A stretch of 29,340 bases of DNA from positions 1 to 29,340 of IMG/VR virus record IMGVR_UViG_3300020439_001078; one strand, 5' to 3'. Source of the stretch: a virus. This document shows, in pieces, positions 9,864 to 18,064 of the stretch; position 1 is the first letter of the stretch; each line of letters starts with the position of its first letter. The notes under the pieces are model-generated. The model was not told the origin of the DNA, made no database searches, and worked only from the letters and a program-made list of their open reading frames with translations. A program made the translations under genes and the position numbers.

Positions 9864-10997
9864 CTAACTGAGATGACCTAAATTTAGTAGATATTGGTCA
9901 GAATCCGCACTATAGAATACATGTCTGTCTTGGTCTATAGTTTCGAAGTCAAAATTGTTAGAGAAATCTATACTTGTATCGTCCAGTGTCGGTGAAGATG
10001 CGATTTGTGCTTCACGAAGTGAACTATACTGTAAATTAATCTCATTAATTGTTTTACTAGACAATTTATTTAGGTTAAAGAATTCTGTTCTAATTCTAGA
10101 CTTAATACCTGCCGAATCCACATTGAAATCATCAACCAATGATGTTACATCTGATACTGCCGTGTCTGCCAATGATACAACCCCTGTAATTGCCACTGGG
10201 GGTGGTGGTTCAATAACAACATTAGGTGCAGTGATTGTATCTTCCTTAGATGATATAATCTGCACTTCCGAACCAATAAACATCCCAGCTGGATGAACAA
10301 ATAACTTATATGGTTGAATCCATTCACTCTGAGATAATTCAGAACGCACCAGAATAGCAAACTGTTGATACAGTTTATTGTTAGTTAAAAACTTCTGTGA
10401 GTTAAATCCAATTTGTGATGTTGCTCTATAATTATCTTTTAGGTAGGTTTGGTACTTCGTTCTTGCACCATCACTATCTAATTGACCGTATTCTGTAGCA
10501 GGAAAAGCAGGAGAACCCTTTGATGCTTCTTCAAGTGCTTCAAGTTCTATCTCCCTAAAGTCATCCCCACCATTCAGTTTGAATACTTGTTCCTTTGTGT
10601 ATATGACTTCTGGGTCAATACTAAAGAAAGTTCTAAAGAACTGTTCAATAGAATACTTAGTTCCCTTAGAACGATACAGTGTGTTCGAGTATTTGGCAGC
10701 TGCTCTTTTATCAGCAAATCCTTCGAAGTATGCTTGACCCAAAAGCAGTTCATCTTCAATATACTCAAGTAAATCTAAATCTGTTTGAGTGATGTCTCTA
10801 TTATAGAACAACTCATTGATTAGTCTTGTAGGTGAAGAATCATCATCTTGATAATGATAATACTCATCTAACAGAGTAATCAGTTTAGGATATTCAGTAC
10901 GAAAGAATTGCGGAAGAATCTCTTTAATAGAGTCTTTAGGAAAAGCAATCTCTCTCCTATTTAAGTCCTTGAGTGTATCGTCTTGTTTATGAGGCAT
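9864..10997 (-). CDS. Baseplate wedge protein in gp7 position (377 aa)
   Basis: The gene lies between gp6 and the gp10-like/gp8 pair, which is the place of gene 7 in T4. The N-terminal 240 residues (QFFRTEYPKLITLLDEYYHY near residue 30; LYRSKGTKYSIEQFFRTFF near 110; WIQPYKLFVHPAGMFIGSE near 232) are conserved-looking and rich in aromatic and acidic residues. After a Pro-rich linker (IEPPPPVAITG, about 260) comes a short variable tail. It would tie gp6 to the wedge periphery. It is far shorter than T4 gp7 (1032), so only the core function is likely shared; the gp7 label rests on position and general character. The ATG at 10997 is two bases after the gp6 stop (TAAGATG). Confidence 0.6.
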   Translation of the reverse strand: MPHKQDDTLKDLNRREIAFPKDSIKEILPQFFRTEYPKLITLLDEYYHYQDDDSSPTRLINELFYNRDITQTDLDLLEYIEDELLLGQAYFEGFADKRAAAKYSNTLYRSKGTKYSIEQFFRTFFSIDPEVIYTKEQVFKLNGGDDFREIELEALEEASKGSPAFPATEYGQLDSDGARTKYQTYLKDNYRATSQIGFNSQKFLTNNKLYQQFAILVRSELSQSEWIQPYKLFVHPAGMFIGSEVQIISSKEDTITAPNVVIEPPPPVAITGVVSLADTAVSDVTSLVDDFNVDSAGIKSRIRTEFFNLNKLSSKTINEINLQYSSLREAQIASSPTLDDTSIDFSNNFDFETIDQDRHVFYSADSDQYLLNLGHLS

Positions 10998-10998
10998 C

Positions 10999-12825
10999 TT
11001 AACTTGTCACATTAGGGTCAACATCAACAATCTTAGTAAATGATTGTGATACATCGAACTCAATGATATCTTCTCTCAATGGTGTTACTGCACTCTGATT
11101 TGCAGGAGTTGCAGATAGTTTAATAAATTGGTCAGCACCAATAAAGTTATCAACAGTAAGACCAACGATATTTACAGTGTCACCACTAAAGTCACCTGCG
11201 TTATCAATTTCGATTTTCTTGTCTTCTGCATTGAATACTTCTAGTTTATTCGAACCTAGTTTGTTTCTAAGAATACAGTTTTTATTTTTGAAAGTAAATC
11301 CGTTTGATTCGATAACATATACTTTATCATCTGCTTCAGCAATCTCTGCGGCGTATCTAATTTTATGGTCTTGCTTTACTGTAAGTGTTGGAACAAATCT
11401 TCTCTGCATTCTAACTTCCATACGAGATGATAGGATTGCAGGAGAGGACTCATCAATCAATGATAATAGATTTGACCTTCTAAATGATTGTCCGAACCTA
11501 CCAGTATTAGTAGTAAAATAATTTGTAATAACTGTATTGACACTATCCTGAATTGTGTTACGAGATAATTGTGTTAGATTCTGATTGAACTGGAAGAATG
11601 TCTTACATTCTATAAATGTTTTGATTGGGTCAATAAATCTAAGTTTGAATGACGCAACTGATAATTGTCTTGCAAGGTCTTGTATCTGACTCTTTGTATC
11701 TGATATTGTTACTGCACTAACATCATCGTTAAACAATACAGAAAGGAATACTGCACCGAACTCTGGTTCAAGTGCATCTTCTCCACCAAATGCTTGAATA
11801 TCTTTAATTAGAGTTGAGAAGTTTTTCAACACCAATGCAGAGTAATCATTATTTGTTACCATTCTATTCTGTGATGCATATTGGAATGGAGCATTGAGTC
11901 GGATAGATTCAATACTCTCTTTGTCTCCACCACCCACTGCTTTTGCATGAGTTGTAACTGTTAAGTCATATCCAGTTCCTAGGACATCTACTTTAGATTG
12001 TGGTTCAAATACTTTTGCGGTATCTCCTGCGTCACCATTGGTAGCAATATAGGTAATAGTAATCTTACCACCATCACTAGGCGCACGACCAAGAGTTACA
12101 CCATTACCAAAAGATAATTCGTAATTACCATTAGGTGCTTCTTTTAGAATGTATACTGTTGAGTTTGCATTAATAGTAGTTGCTTTCAACAGGTTTGAAT
12201 ATGTAGTAAATGCAGAACTAGAAGGAGTATCGAATACCTTTACTACTGCGGTATCGATATCTAACTCTGTATCTTGAATTATGTAAACTGGATTATCTGT
12301 TGATTTCGAAACAAGAAAAGTCTTAGTTCTAGTTGTACCTTCAAAGACTTCAATGTTTTTACTACCAACTGCATTTTTGAATTCGTAGATACCATTACCA
12401 TCATCTGTGGCATTGATATCTGAAATAGTTTGGAATACATAAGTGACATCATCAACCACTGAATTAAATTTAAGTCCAGCTGGAATCTGTAATGTAGATG
12501 GTCTACCAGTCACACCAGATAGATTCAAACTCAGATTCAATACTGCTTTTGATGCAGTCTTTGAGTCTGGGATATATCCAATACCTTCGGCAAGGGATAC
12601 TAGAGAACTACGAAGTTGTGCAGTCCCTAGAAATGATTCGTTAAGAGCAAAGTTAGCAGTCAATGCATTATAATGAGTGTTATAAGCAAGAACATCCAGA
12701 ATATTAGACAGACCAGATGCTTCAAAGTTGTAATCATTAAACTCAGGTTTATCTGCTAAAAAGGTTTTTAGATTGTTCTTAATCGCATCGAATGATAGTG
12801 CGGTTGATTTTATTGTTGTTGCCAT
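10999..12825 (-). CDS. 6: Baseplate wedge protein gp6 (608 aa, baseplate J-like)
   Basis: Length (T4 gp6 is 660) and the N-terminus (STALSFDAIKNNLKTFLADK, then a NILDVLAYNTHYNALTANFA block) match T4 gp6, the subunit whose dimers form the continuous inner ring of the baseplate and which is related to gpJ of simpler contractile tails. The middle contains the glycine-rich beta block of the family (NYELSFGNGVTLGRAPSDGG, about residue 229) and YASQNRMVTNNDYSALV (about 314), the usual region following the J-like core. It directly follows gp25 (TAAGATG junction), the same order as gp25-gp6 type pairs in other contractile tails. Confidence 0.9.
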   Translation of the reverse strand: MATTIKSTALSFDAIKNNLKTFLADKPEFNDYNFEASGLSNILDVLAYNTHYNALTANFALNESFLGTAQLRSSLVSLAEGIGYIPDSKTASKAVLNLSLNLSGVTGRPSTLQIPAGLKFNSVVDDVTYVFQTISDINATDDGNGIYEFKNAVGSKNIEVFEGTTRTKTFLVSKSTDNPVYIIQDTELDIDTAVVKVFDTPSSSAFTTYSNLLKATTINANSTVYILKEAPNGNYELSFGNGVTLGRAPSDGGKITITYIATNGDAGDTAKVFEPQSKVDVLGTGYDLTVTTHAKAVGGGDKESIESIRLNAPFQYASQNRMVTNNDYSALVLKNFSTLIKDIQAFGGEDALEPEFGAVFLSVLFNDDVSAVTISDTKSQIQDLARQLSVASFKLRFIDPIKTFIECKTFFQFNQNLTQLSRNTIQDSVNTVITNYFTTNTGRFGQSFRRSNLLSLIDESSPAILSSRMEVRMQRRFVPTLTVKQDHKIRYAAEIAEADDKVYVIESNGFTFKNKNCILRNKLGSNKLEVFNAEDKKIEIDNAGDFSGDTVNIVGLTVDNFIGADQFIKLSATPANQSAVTPLREDIIEFDVSQSFTKIVDVDPNVTS

Positions 12826-12826
12826 C

Positions 12827-13276
12827 TTATCTTAACCTATTCAATATCGTAGTAAATTCTACTGTCTCTTCAGTGTTTACTACTTCGAATTTTATTGTCA
12901 CATTGAGTGAGTGTCTATCAGGTTGTAAATCTACCTTCAAATCCAGAATCTTTGCTCTGGGTTCATATGAGTTTATTGTCTTCTCAATGTTCTGTCGAAT
13001 AATACTCGACTTACCTTTATCTGCTAATTCAAACAGTTGTCCTCTTACATCTCCCCCAAAATCAGGAAGAAAGGGTTTTTCTAATACATCTGTCATAACC
13101 AAAGTTTTGACTGCTTGTTTTACGGCAGCTGCATCCTTCTTCTTAAAGATTTCTCCAGAAGATGGTTTTGCTTTGAAAGCAAGGTCAATATCTGAATATT
13201 GACGCACACGAGATGTTGCAACCGTTGCCGTTTGCAGATTACCGTCTTCTTGTGCGAATGCTCTTCGTGTTGCCAT
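12827..13276 (-). CDS. 25: Baseplate wedge protein gp25 (149 aa)
   Basis: Size (T4 gp25 is 132) and the signature EPR motif (NSYEPRAKI, near residue 107) identify gp25, the small core-bundle protein that links wedge to sheath in contractile tails. The block FLPDFGGDVRGQLFEL (residues 69-84) is the family's conserved GS/R-L-F segment. The C-terminus is a beta strand set (LNVTIKFEVVNTEETVEFTT). No Shine-Dalgarno precedes the ATG at 13276. Instead a TATAAATAG late promoter ends five bases before it, so its main transcript may be leaderless. Confidence 0.92.
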   Translation of the reverse strand: MATRRAFAQEDGNLQTATVATSRVRQYSDIDLAFKAKPSSGEIFKKKDAAAVKQAVKTLVMTDVLEKPFLPDFGGDVRGQLFELADKGKSSIIRQNIEKTINSYEPRAKILDLKVDLQPDRHSLNVTIKFEVVNTEETVEFTTILNRLR

Positions 13277-13281
13277 GATAC

Positions 13282-13289
13282 TATTTATA
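13282..13289 (-). promoter_or_regulatory. Late promoter directly before gp25 (leaderless spacing)
   Basis: The minus strand reads TATAAATAGTATCATG: the exact T4 late core, five bases, then the gp25 ATG at 13276. With T4 spacing (core -13 to -6) the predicted +1 is the A of the start codon. The core lies in the 18-base gap after the preceding gene. Confidence 0.75.
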
Positions 13290-13294
13290 AGGGT

Positions 13295-13900
13295 TTACGA
13301 ATCTTTTGGTAAAATTTCTATCAACTCACCTTTACTCTGAATGTGATTGTTGAATTGTGTTTCTACTTCTTTCTTAAACTGGACATCAAAGTCTTCTGGA
13401 ATACTTGGCATGAGCAATCCTATGGATGCAGTCAGACTCTCGTCTGTATTATACTCATCATAATCTAAAATAATCTTTTCAAACTGTATAAAGTCTTTCC
13501 AATATTCTGCAACCTCAAAGGTCTTTTCAAAGTCAATCAGTCCATCCTGTCCAATTACTTGATAGTATATCAACTCTCCTTTGGACTTTTGTAATGATAT
13601 ATCGTCAGCAAATCTATATGTGGGTTCTGTTGTATCCAGAACACCTTCACTGACAATCAATCGAACATCATTAAAATGTATCGGATTCTCAGTAATTGTC
13701 TTCATTGCCATAGCATGTAATACTAGATTTCTTGCTATCTGTCTTCGTACAAAATTAAATGATTCATGATTAAATGATGTTCTATCACCATATGCACCAA
13801 GAAACTTTGCCATCGTAATACCAGATGCCAGTTTAGTATTGGAGTTAATATCTACCTGAAACTGTGGATTATAGATTGGGTCAATTAATATTCTACTCAT
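13295..13900 (-). CDS. Conserved-looking baseplate-operon protein of unknown function (201 aa)
   Basis: I cannot assign a family. The protein starts MSRILIDPIYNPQFQVDINS, has a central helical block (FNHESFNFVRRQIARNLVLH, residues about 43-62), and a mixed acidic C-terminal half. It has no Cys, signal peptide or membrane segment, so it is soluble. It overlaps the spike gene by four bases (ATGA) and is followed after 18 bases by gp25, so it is embedded between hub and wedge genes and is probably a baseplate component or assembly factor. That role is inferred from position only. Confidence 0.55.
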   Translation of the reverse strand: MSRILIDPIYNPQFQVDINSNTKLASGITMAKFLGAYGDRTSFNHESFNFVRRQIARNLVLHAMAMKTITENPIHFNDVRLIVSEGVLDTTEPTYRFADDISLQKSKGELIYYQVIGQDGLIDFEKTFEVAEYWKDFIQFEKIILDYDEYNTDESLTASIGLLMPSIPEDFDVQFKKEVETQFNNHIQSKGELIEILPKDS

Positions 13901-15348
13901 GTTGTAAACCTCTTACCTCTATTTTGTATCGAATTACCTAGAGGTGTAAATCCAAATCTTTTTGCTTTTGTTTTGCCACTAGCAGTTCTACCAACTTTAG
14001 GTGGAATCTTACTATTGTATTTTGGATTAAGTTTTCCTTCTGCAACCAATCTAGATGCAACATCATCTCTGTTTACTGGAGACCTAAGTGCAGAACGAAT
14101 CTCTTGATTAGTTGGAACAAATCTAAACACATCATTATAATCATCTGTATGAGTGATACTATTCAGAATTCTGTCTCCTGCATCAACCACTACAGTCTTA
14201 ATCGCATATGTTCCAGTCGTACCAAAGTCCACAACATCTGGTGGAGTAATTGGTGCTTTACCAGTGATACTCGCTTGTGTCTTATCTGCGGCGACATGTG
14301 TAGTTCCAACTGTAGAACCAGAGGTTGCAGCCTCACCATATGACTGTGAATGTGCAAGGTCTGCTACTTCTGCGAATCCTGCTACATTAGCATTGTATGA
14401 TTCAACTGCTTCGTCAGCAATACCTTTGAATGTTCCATGGAAGATTGCACCAGATAGTTCTGCCGTTTCACCTTCATTACCCATGTATACTCTACCAGTA
14501 AAGTCAACTGTCTTACCACCAATCGAACCTGCTTGTCCCATAACAGATACATTATTCACACCTGTTAGGTTGGTTGATTTAGATATTGCGACCAGACTCT
14601 CTTTTGATGATAGATGCATACTGACTTCAGATGCCATGTCAATCGTACCTTCAACAAGGTTTGCCTGATTACCATTGACTGCCTGAACATTATCTGCTAA
14701 CATAAGGTTAACATTATCACCGATAGTTTTATGTGTCCTTGTACCATGTGTGGTATACTGGACATTTTTCAATACTGTTGTTCTATTGTTGTCCTTGATT
14801 GTGGTCTCTTTGTTACCTGCCACATTGACATTATAGTTACCACCGACATCGACATTATAATCACCTGATACTTTTAGATTCAGGTTTCCTTGATAGATAA
14901 GATTACCGTGTCCTTCGATGATAACGGTTTGGTCTCCACCTGTAACTTCCACTTTATTATTAACGGCAGAAATAACAACAGAACCATCAGCACGAACTTC
15001 AACACCTGCACCCTTACGGTGTTTGAGGAGAACTCTTTCACCGCCTGGCGTATCATCAAGTTCAATGACATGCCCAGATGATGTTTCTTGGACTTGGTTA
15101 TAAGGATATTGAGAAGGTCTCTGTGGTGTAATACCAAGAGGAACACCAAAATCCCCACCACCGATAAACAGTTCATTTACTTTTGTTCCTCGTGATGCTT
15201 TGTTTATTGATGACCCAAAGTTGTAGTCACGACTAGGATATGACCCAGTTGCGTCTTGTTGTCCCTGTTGAGGAACACCCAAAGACTCTTCTAGACCTTC
15301 ACCTAGTTTATCTTTTCTTATTTCAAAATTATCTTTTTTAGTTGTCAT
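13897..15348 (-). CDS. 5: gp5C-like beta-helical tail spike (483 aa)
   Basis: Residues 81-106 (YPYNQVQETSSGHVIELDDT, then PGGERV) match the T4 gp5 segment that opens its C-terminal beta-helix (YPYVHTMETESGHIQEFDDTPGQERY). They are followed by octapeptide VxGxxxxx repeats with Val at 160, 168 and 176 (VSGDYNVD, VGGNYNVN, VAGNKETT), which in T4 build the triple-stranded needle. The region beyond residue about 300 is unlike T4: an Ala/Val-rich stretch and a basic C-terminus (SGKTKAKRFGFTPLGN). There is no OB or enzyme domain; those lie in the two upstream genes. The ATG overlaps the amidase stop (ATGA). It should form the cell-puncturing tip with the 287-residue hub protein. Confidence 0.85.
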   Translation of the reverse strand: MTTKKDNFEIRKDKLGEGLEESLGVPQQGQQDATGSYPSRDYNFGSSINKASRGTKVNELFIGGGDFGVPLGITPQRPSQYPYNQVQETSSGHVIELDDTPGGERVLLKHRKGAGVEVRADGSVVISAVNNKVEVTGGDQTVIIEGHGNLIYQGNLNLKVSGDYNVDVGGNYNVNVAGNKETTIKDNNRTTVLKNVQYTTHGTRTHKTIGDNVNLMLADNVQAVNGNQANLVEGTIDMASEVSMHLSSKESLVAISKSTNLTGVNNVSVMGQAGSIGGKTVDFTGRVYMGNEGETAELSGAIFHGTFKGIADEAVESYNANVAGFAEVADLAHSQSYGEAATSGSTVGTTHVAADKTQASITGKAPITPPDVVDFGTTGTYAIKTVVVDAGDRILNSITHTDDYNDVFRFVPTNQEIRSALRSPVNRDDVASRLVAEGKLNPKYNSKIPPKVGRTASGKTKAKRFGFTPLGNSIQNRGKRFTT

Positions 15349-17201
15349 TGTATGTTAATCTCCGCAGGAGACAATGGAGCATCTGTTCCTTTACTTGTAT
15401 TCTTCTTATTAAAGATAGACTCAATATAATCTTCTACATCGAAGTATGGGTCTTCTTCATTCAAATCTGTATCTGCATGACCAAATACTTGACCGCCTGG
15501 AAATTTTCTATAGAATGATGCAAGAAACTTTTCTAGAGTATCAAACTGCGGTTGAGTAAATGACCCAGAAGATTTATTCTCTAGTGGGTTGATACTTCCT
15601 GCGGATGCTAGAAGACCACCTACCATTACAATACCTATTGAGTAAACATTGTGTCCATTGGTTGGAGCATGTTCACCCTTCTGGTCTACTGGTCTTCCTC
15701 TTTGTAGTCTACCATCTCTTCGTATAACATAATGGAATGCAATACCATCATGCCCTAGTGAATTGTGTATATTGTTAATCTCAATCGCACCAATGTTCTT
15801 ATTGTTTACTGTTTCGGTTGCATGAATAACAACTTCGGTAATATCTCTTGTTATTGAAGCAAGTTCAAAGTCAAGTTCCTCTACAGATGATACATAGGTA
15901 AATACATCATCGTCACTTGTTCTACCAGACCATTTATTTTTATCTGCGGTCAAACTAGTTTCTTCATCAAAAATACTTGCATCGACAACAAGAGTTCCAC
16001 TAATTGTGGTATCAAGGTCTTGTAATTTACTGTCAACTGTTGCAAACTCGTTGCTAGTTGCATCAATCTCACTTTGCTCGACTCCTTCTCTCTCTGCCCT
16101 TGTAACTACTGCATTCTTGAAGTCTTGATTGTTATTATGTTTTGCTCCCTCTTCCTCAATAATAGTTTTCATTCTATCAGAGACATTAGGAGATTTTGCT
16201 AGAATATCTTGAGTTGCTTTCTTTCTACCTTCCTCTGTGCCATCAGATTGATTCTTTAATACTTCTTTTTTCTTGTCTGCACTAAAAGCAACACCACCAC
16301 TGACTATGTTTCCTATGAAACCAGCGGCAAAACCAGTTACGGTTTCTGCTACATTCTGAATAAATCCACCCAGACCTTTGTCAAAAGTATCATTTACTCT
16401 ATCAGCAAAGTTATTAATTCCATTTTCTGCTTTCTTCAATGCACCTGCAATACTAGAGAATCCACCTTTCTTTTTCAAATCAGATGCACTCTTGATACCG
16501 TTCAAGGCATTCTTTGGTGCTAACTTATCAGGATTCATCCCACCTATGGCAGTAGCATCACTTACCTTATCAGCAATATCACCTGCTTTACCACTAATCT
16601 CAGCAACAGGAGATATATCTTCTACAACCTTTGTAATGTCTCCAAGGTCAGGAGATGGGAGTTGTGCAGTGATTGCAGATAGTTCGTCTGCGTCTGCAAT
16701 AGTCTGTGAGAAAGCAGATATCTCTCCAAGAGTCTTGGATGACTTATCTTTACTGACTGCTACTGCTTCTGCTATACCTTCAGCATTACCACTACTGATT
16801 GCTTCAATAGTAGACGATTTTTCTGGTGTAGGTAATCCAGTAAGAGTTACAGGGGCAGAAGTTGGAGTCTTGAGTCCTTTAATATCTGGCATCTTATCAG
16901 TAAGTTTACCGATTGCACCTGTAGTAATCTCATCTGCACCAAACTTTTCTACACCTAGAGTCTCTACTCCACCCAGAACTTCTCCTGCTTTACCACCAAT
17001 CTTGGTTGCAGTCTTTGCAAATTTTTCGTCTTGAAGATTTAGTGCGTTACCAAGTATCTCAGTATTACCCTCTACTTGGGGTAAAGATACTTTCTTTTTG
17101 AGACCGTCAACAGTGATTTCTTTTGTTCCAGTCTTGATAGCACCTTCTGCTTTCTTCTGAACGGCAAGAGTATTGTTTAGTGTTTCTTTATCCAGTGCCA
17201 T
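15345..17201 (-). CDS. Hub-region protein with C-terminal N-acetylmuramoyl-L-alanine amidase domain (618 aa)
   Basis: Residues about 450-595 form an Amidase_2/PGRP-type domain: EVVIHATET gives zinc ligand His460, FHYVIRRDGRLQRGRP is the typical substrate-groove block, HAPTNGHNVYSIGIVMVGG follows, and FGHADTDLNEEDP gives His575 and Asp584 (AmpD-type H-H-D triad). The domain should cleave the stem peptide from peptidoglycan during entry. The first 440 residues are Ala/Ser/Lys/Asp-rich and poorly conserved-looking, with a hydrophobic Gly/Ala stretch at about 277-305. The gene is wedged between the gp5-like hub gene (one-base overlap) and the beta-helix spike (four-base overlap), so the enzyme is probably virion-borne, replacing the T4 gp5 lysozyme. 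The N-terminal role is unknown. Confidence 0.85.
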   Translation of the reverse strand: MALDKETLNNTLAVQKKAEGAIKTGTKEITVDGLKKKVSLPQVEGNTEILGNALNLQDEKFAKTATKIGGKAGEVLGGVETLGVEKFGADEITTGAIGKLTDKMPDIKGLKTPTSAPVTLTGLPTPEKSSTIEAISSGNAEGIAEAVAVSKDKSSKTLGEISAFSQTIADADELSAITAQLPSPDLGDITKVVEDISPVAEISGKAGDIADKVSDATAIGGMNPDKLAPKNALNGIKSASDLKKKGGFSSIAGALKKAENGINNFADRVNDTFDKGLGGFIQNVAETVTGFAAGFIGNIVSGGVAFSADKKKEVLKNQSDGTEEGRKKATQDILAKSPNVSDRMKTIIEEEGAKHNNNQDFKNAVVTRAEREGVEQSEIDATSNEFATVDSKLQDLDTTISGTLVVDASIFDEETSLTADKNKWSGRTSDDDVFTYVSSVEELDFELASITRDITEVVIHATETVNNKNIGAIEINNIHNSLGHDGIAFHYVIRRDGRLQRGRPVDQKGEHAPTNGHNVYSIGIVMVGGLLASAGSINPLENKSSGSFTQPQFDTLEKFLASFYRKFPGGQVFGHADTDLNEEDPYFDVEDYIESIFNKKNTSKGTDAPLSPAEINIQ

Positions 17202-18064
17202 TATGTTGTCCTATCCATAAGTCTTCGTGCTTCAAGTTCAGACTGTTTAATAAATGATGCATCACTCTCTTTGATATAATACTTAGAGAAGATATGTGGG
17301 ACACCGTTTTCACCTTCCAATCTTTCTGATTGTAGAACACGGATATTTGCAGTCTTCTGTGTTCCTCTTAATTCAAATGCAATAAATGCTAACTGAGTAT
17401 TAAATGATAGGAACGATGAATCGAATCTTTTCAAATCTGTAAATCTTGCTACACTATATTTAGCAAGTCCTCTGGACTGGACATTCTCTCCAGTTCTCAT
17501 TCCAGATGCATGAGATAATGTTGCAACGATTCCTACTGATTGTTTCAAGGTATAACCAATATTCAGAAAGAAACGAATCGCAGTTTGTTGCCTTGCAAGT
17601 TTTACAAGATTATTAATGTTACCTGAATTAGTATCCTGAACATCAACCTCTTTTGGTTTGACTGCTTCAACTATTTTCTTAAAGAAGTTCTCTGGTGTTT
17701 GTACACCGACATCTTCTTCTGCTTGTCCTAATTGTACTTGTGTAGGAAATTCTATATGAGGAATCGAACCAAGAATCAAAGGTGTCTGTGAATGTTTACC
17801 ATCCATGAACATACCAAACACCAATGCATTAGGCATGAGTTGTGGCATTTTACCTATACCAGATACACCACCTTCGGTTGTTGGAAGGACACATTGCGCC
17901 CATGGCAAGTCTGCTTCTGGAATATCTACAGTAGATAGAGAATGCAATCCATGGATACGAATCTTAAATCTACCCTCAAATCCATCAGGGGCTGCATTGT
18001 CTACGACAGTTGCAATAAACCATCGTGACTCATCACCGTAATATTCTGTAGGTATTGCTCTCAT
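17201..18064 (-). CDS. 5: gp5-like hub protein: OB-fold plus tail-lysozyme-like domain lacking the catalytic Glu (287 aa)
   Basis: Residues 12-105 match the gp5/VgrG OB-fold (WFIATVVDNAAPDGFEGRFK, LPWAQCVLPTTEGGVSGIGK, VFGMFMDGKHSQTPLILGSI; compare T4 LPWMSVIQPITSAAMSGIGG). Residues about 152-270 resemble the phage tail lysozyme family (Phage_lysozyme2): AIRFFLNIGYTLKQSVGIVA, then TLSHASGM, SRGLAKYSVARF, FNTQLAFIAFELRG and IFSKYYIKES. The family normally has Glu in the NLxxESG position; here it is Ala186 (codon GCA at 17507-17509), so muramidase activity is doubtful. The protein ends before any beta-helix. It overlaps the gp27-like gene by four bases and the amidase gene by one. It likely caps the gp27-like hub and holds the spike. 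Confidence 0.8.
   Translation of the reverse strand: MRAIPTEYYGDESRWFIATVVDNAAPDGFEGRFKIRIHGLHSLSTVDIPEADLPWAQCVLPTTEGGVSGIGKMPQLMPNALVFGMFMDGKHSQTPLILGSIPHIEFPTQVQLGQAEEDVGVQTPENFFKKIVEAVKPKEVDVQDTNSGNINNLVKLARQQTAIRFFLNIGYTLKQSVGIVATLSHASGMRTGENVQSRGLAKYSVARFTDLKRFDSSFLSFNTQLAFIAFELRGTQKTANIRVLQSERLEGENGVPHIFSKYYIKESDASFIKQSELEARRLMDRTT

Noticed and set aside
1-10997. Apparent enrichment of GANTC words (CcrM-type methylation sites) in the tail genes
   Set aside because: Most come from Asp-Ser codon pairs (GAT TCN, GAC TCN). The same Asp-Ser motifs are also encoded with AGT, so protein-level selection explains them and no DNA signal is needed.
16378-17034. 218-codon open frame on the plus strand
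   Set aside because: Antisense to the low-complexity N-terminal half of the amidase protein. Ala/Ser/Lys-rich coding DNA often leaves the opposite strand open; no upstream ribosome site.
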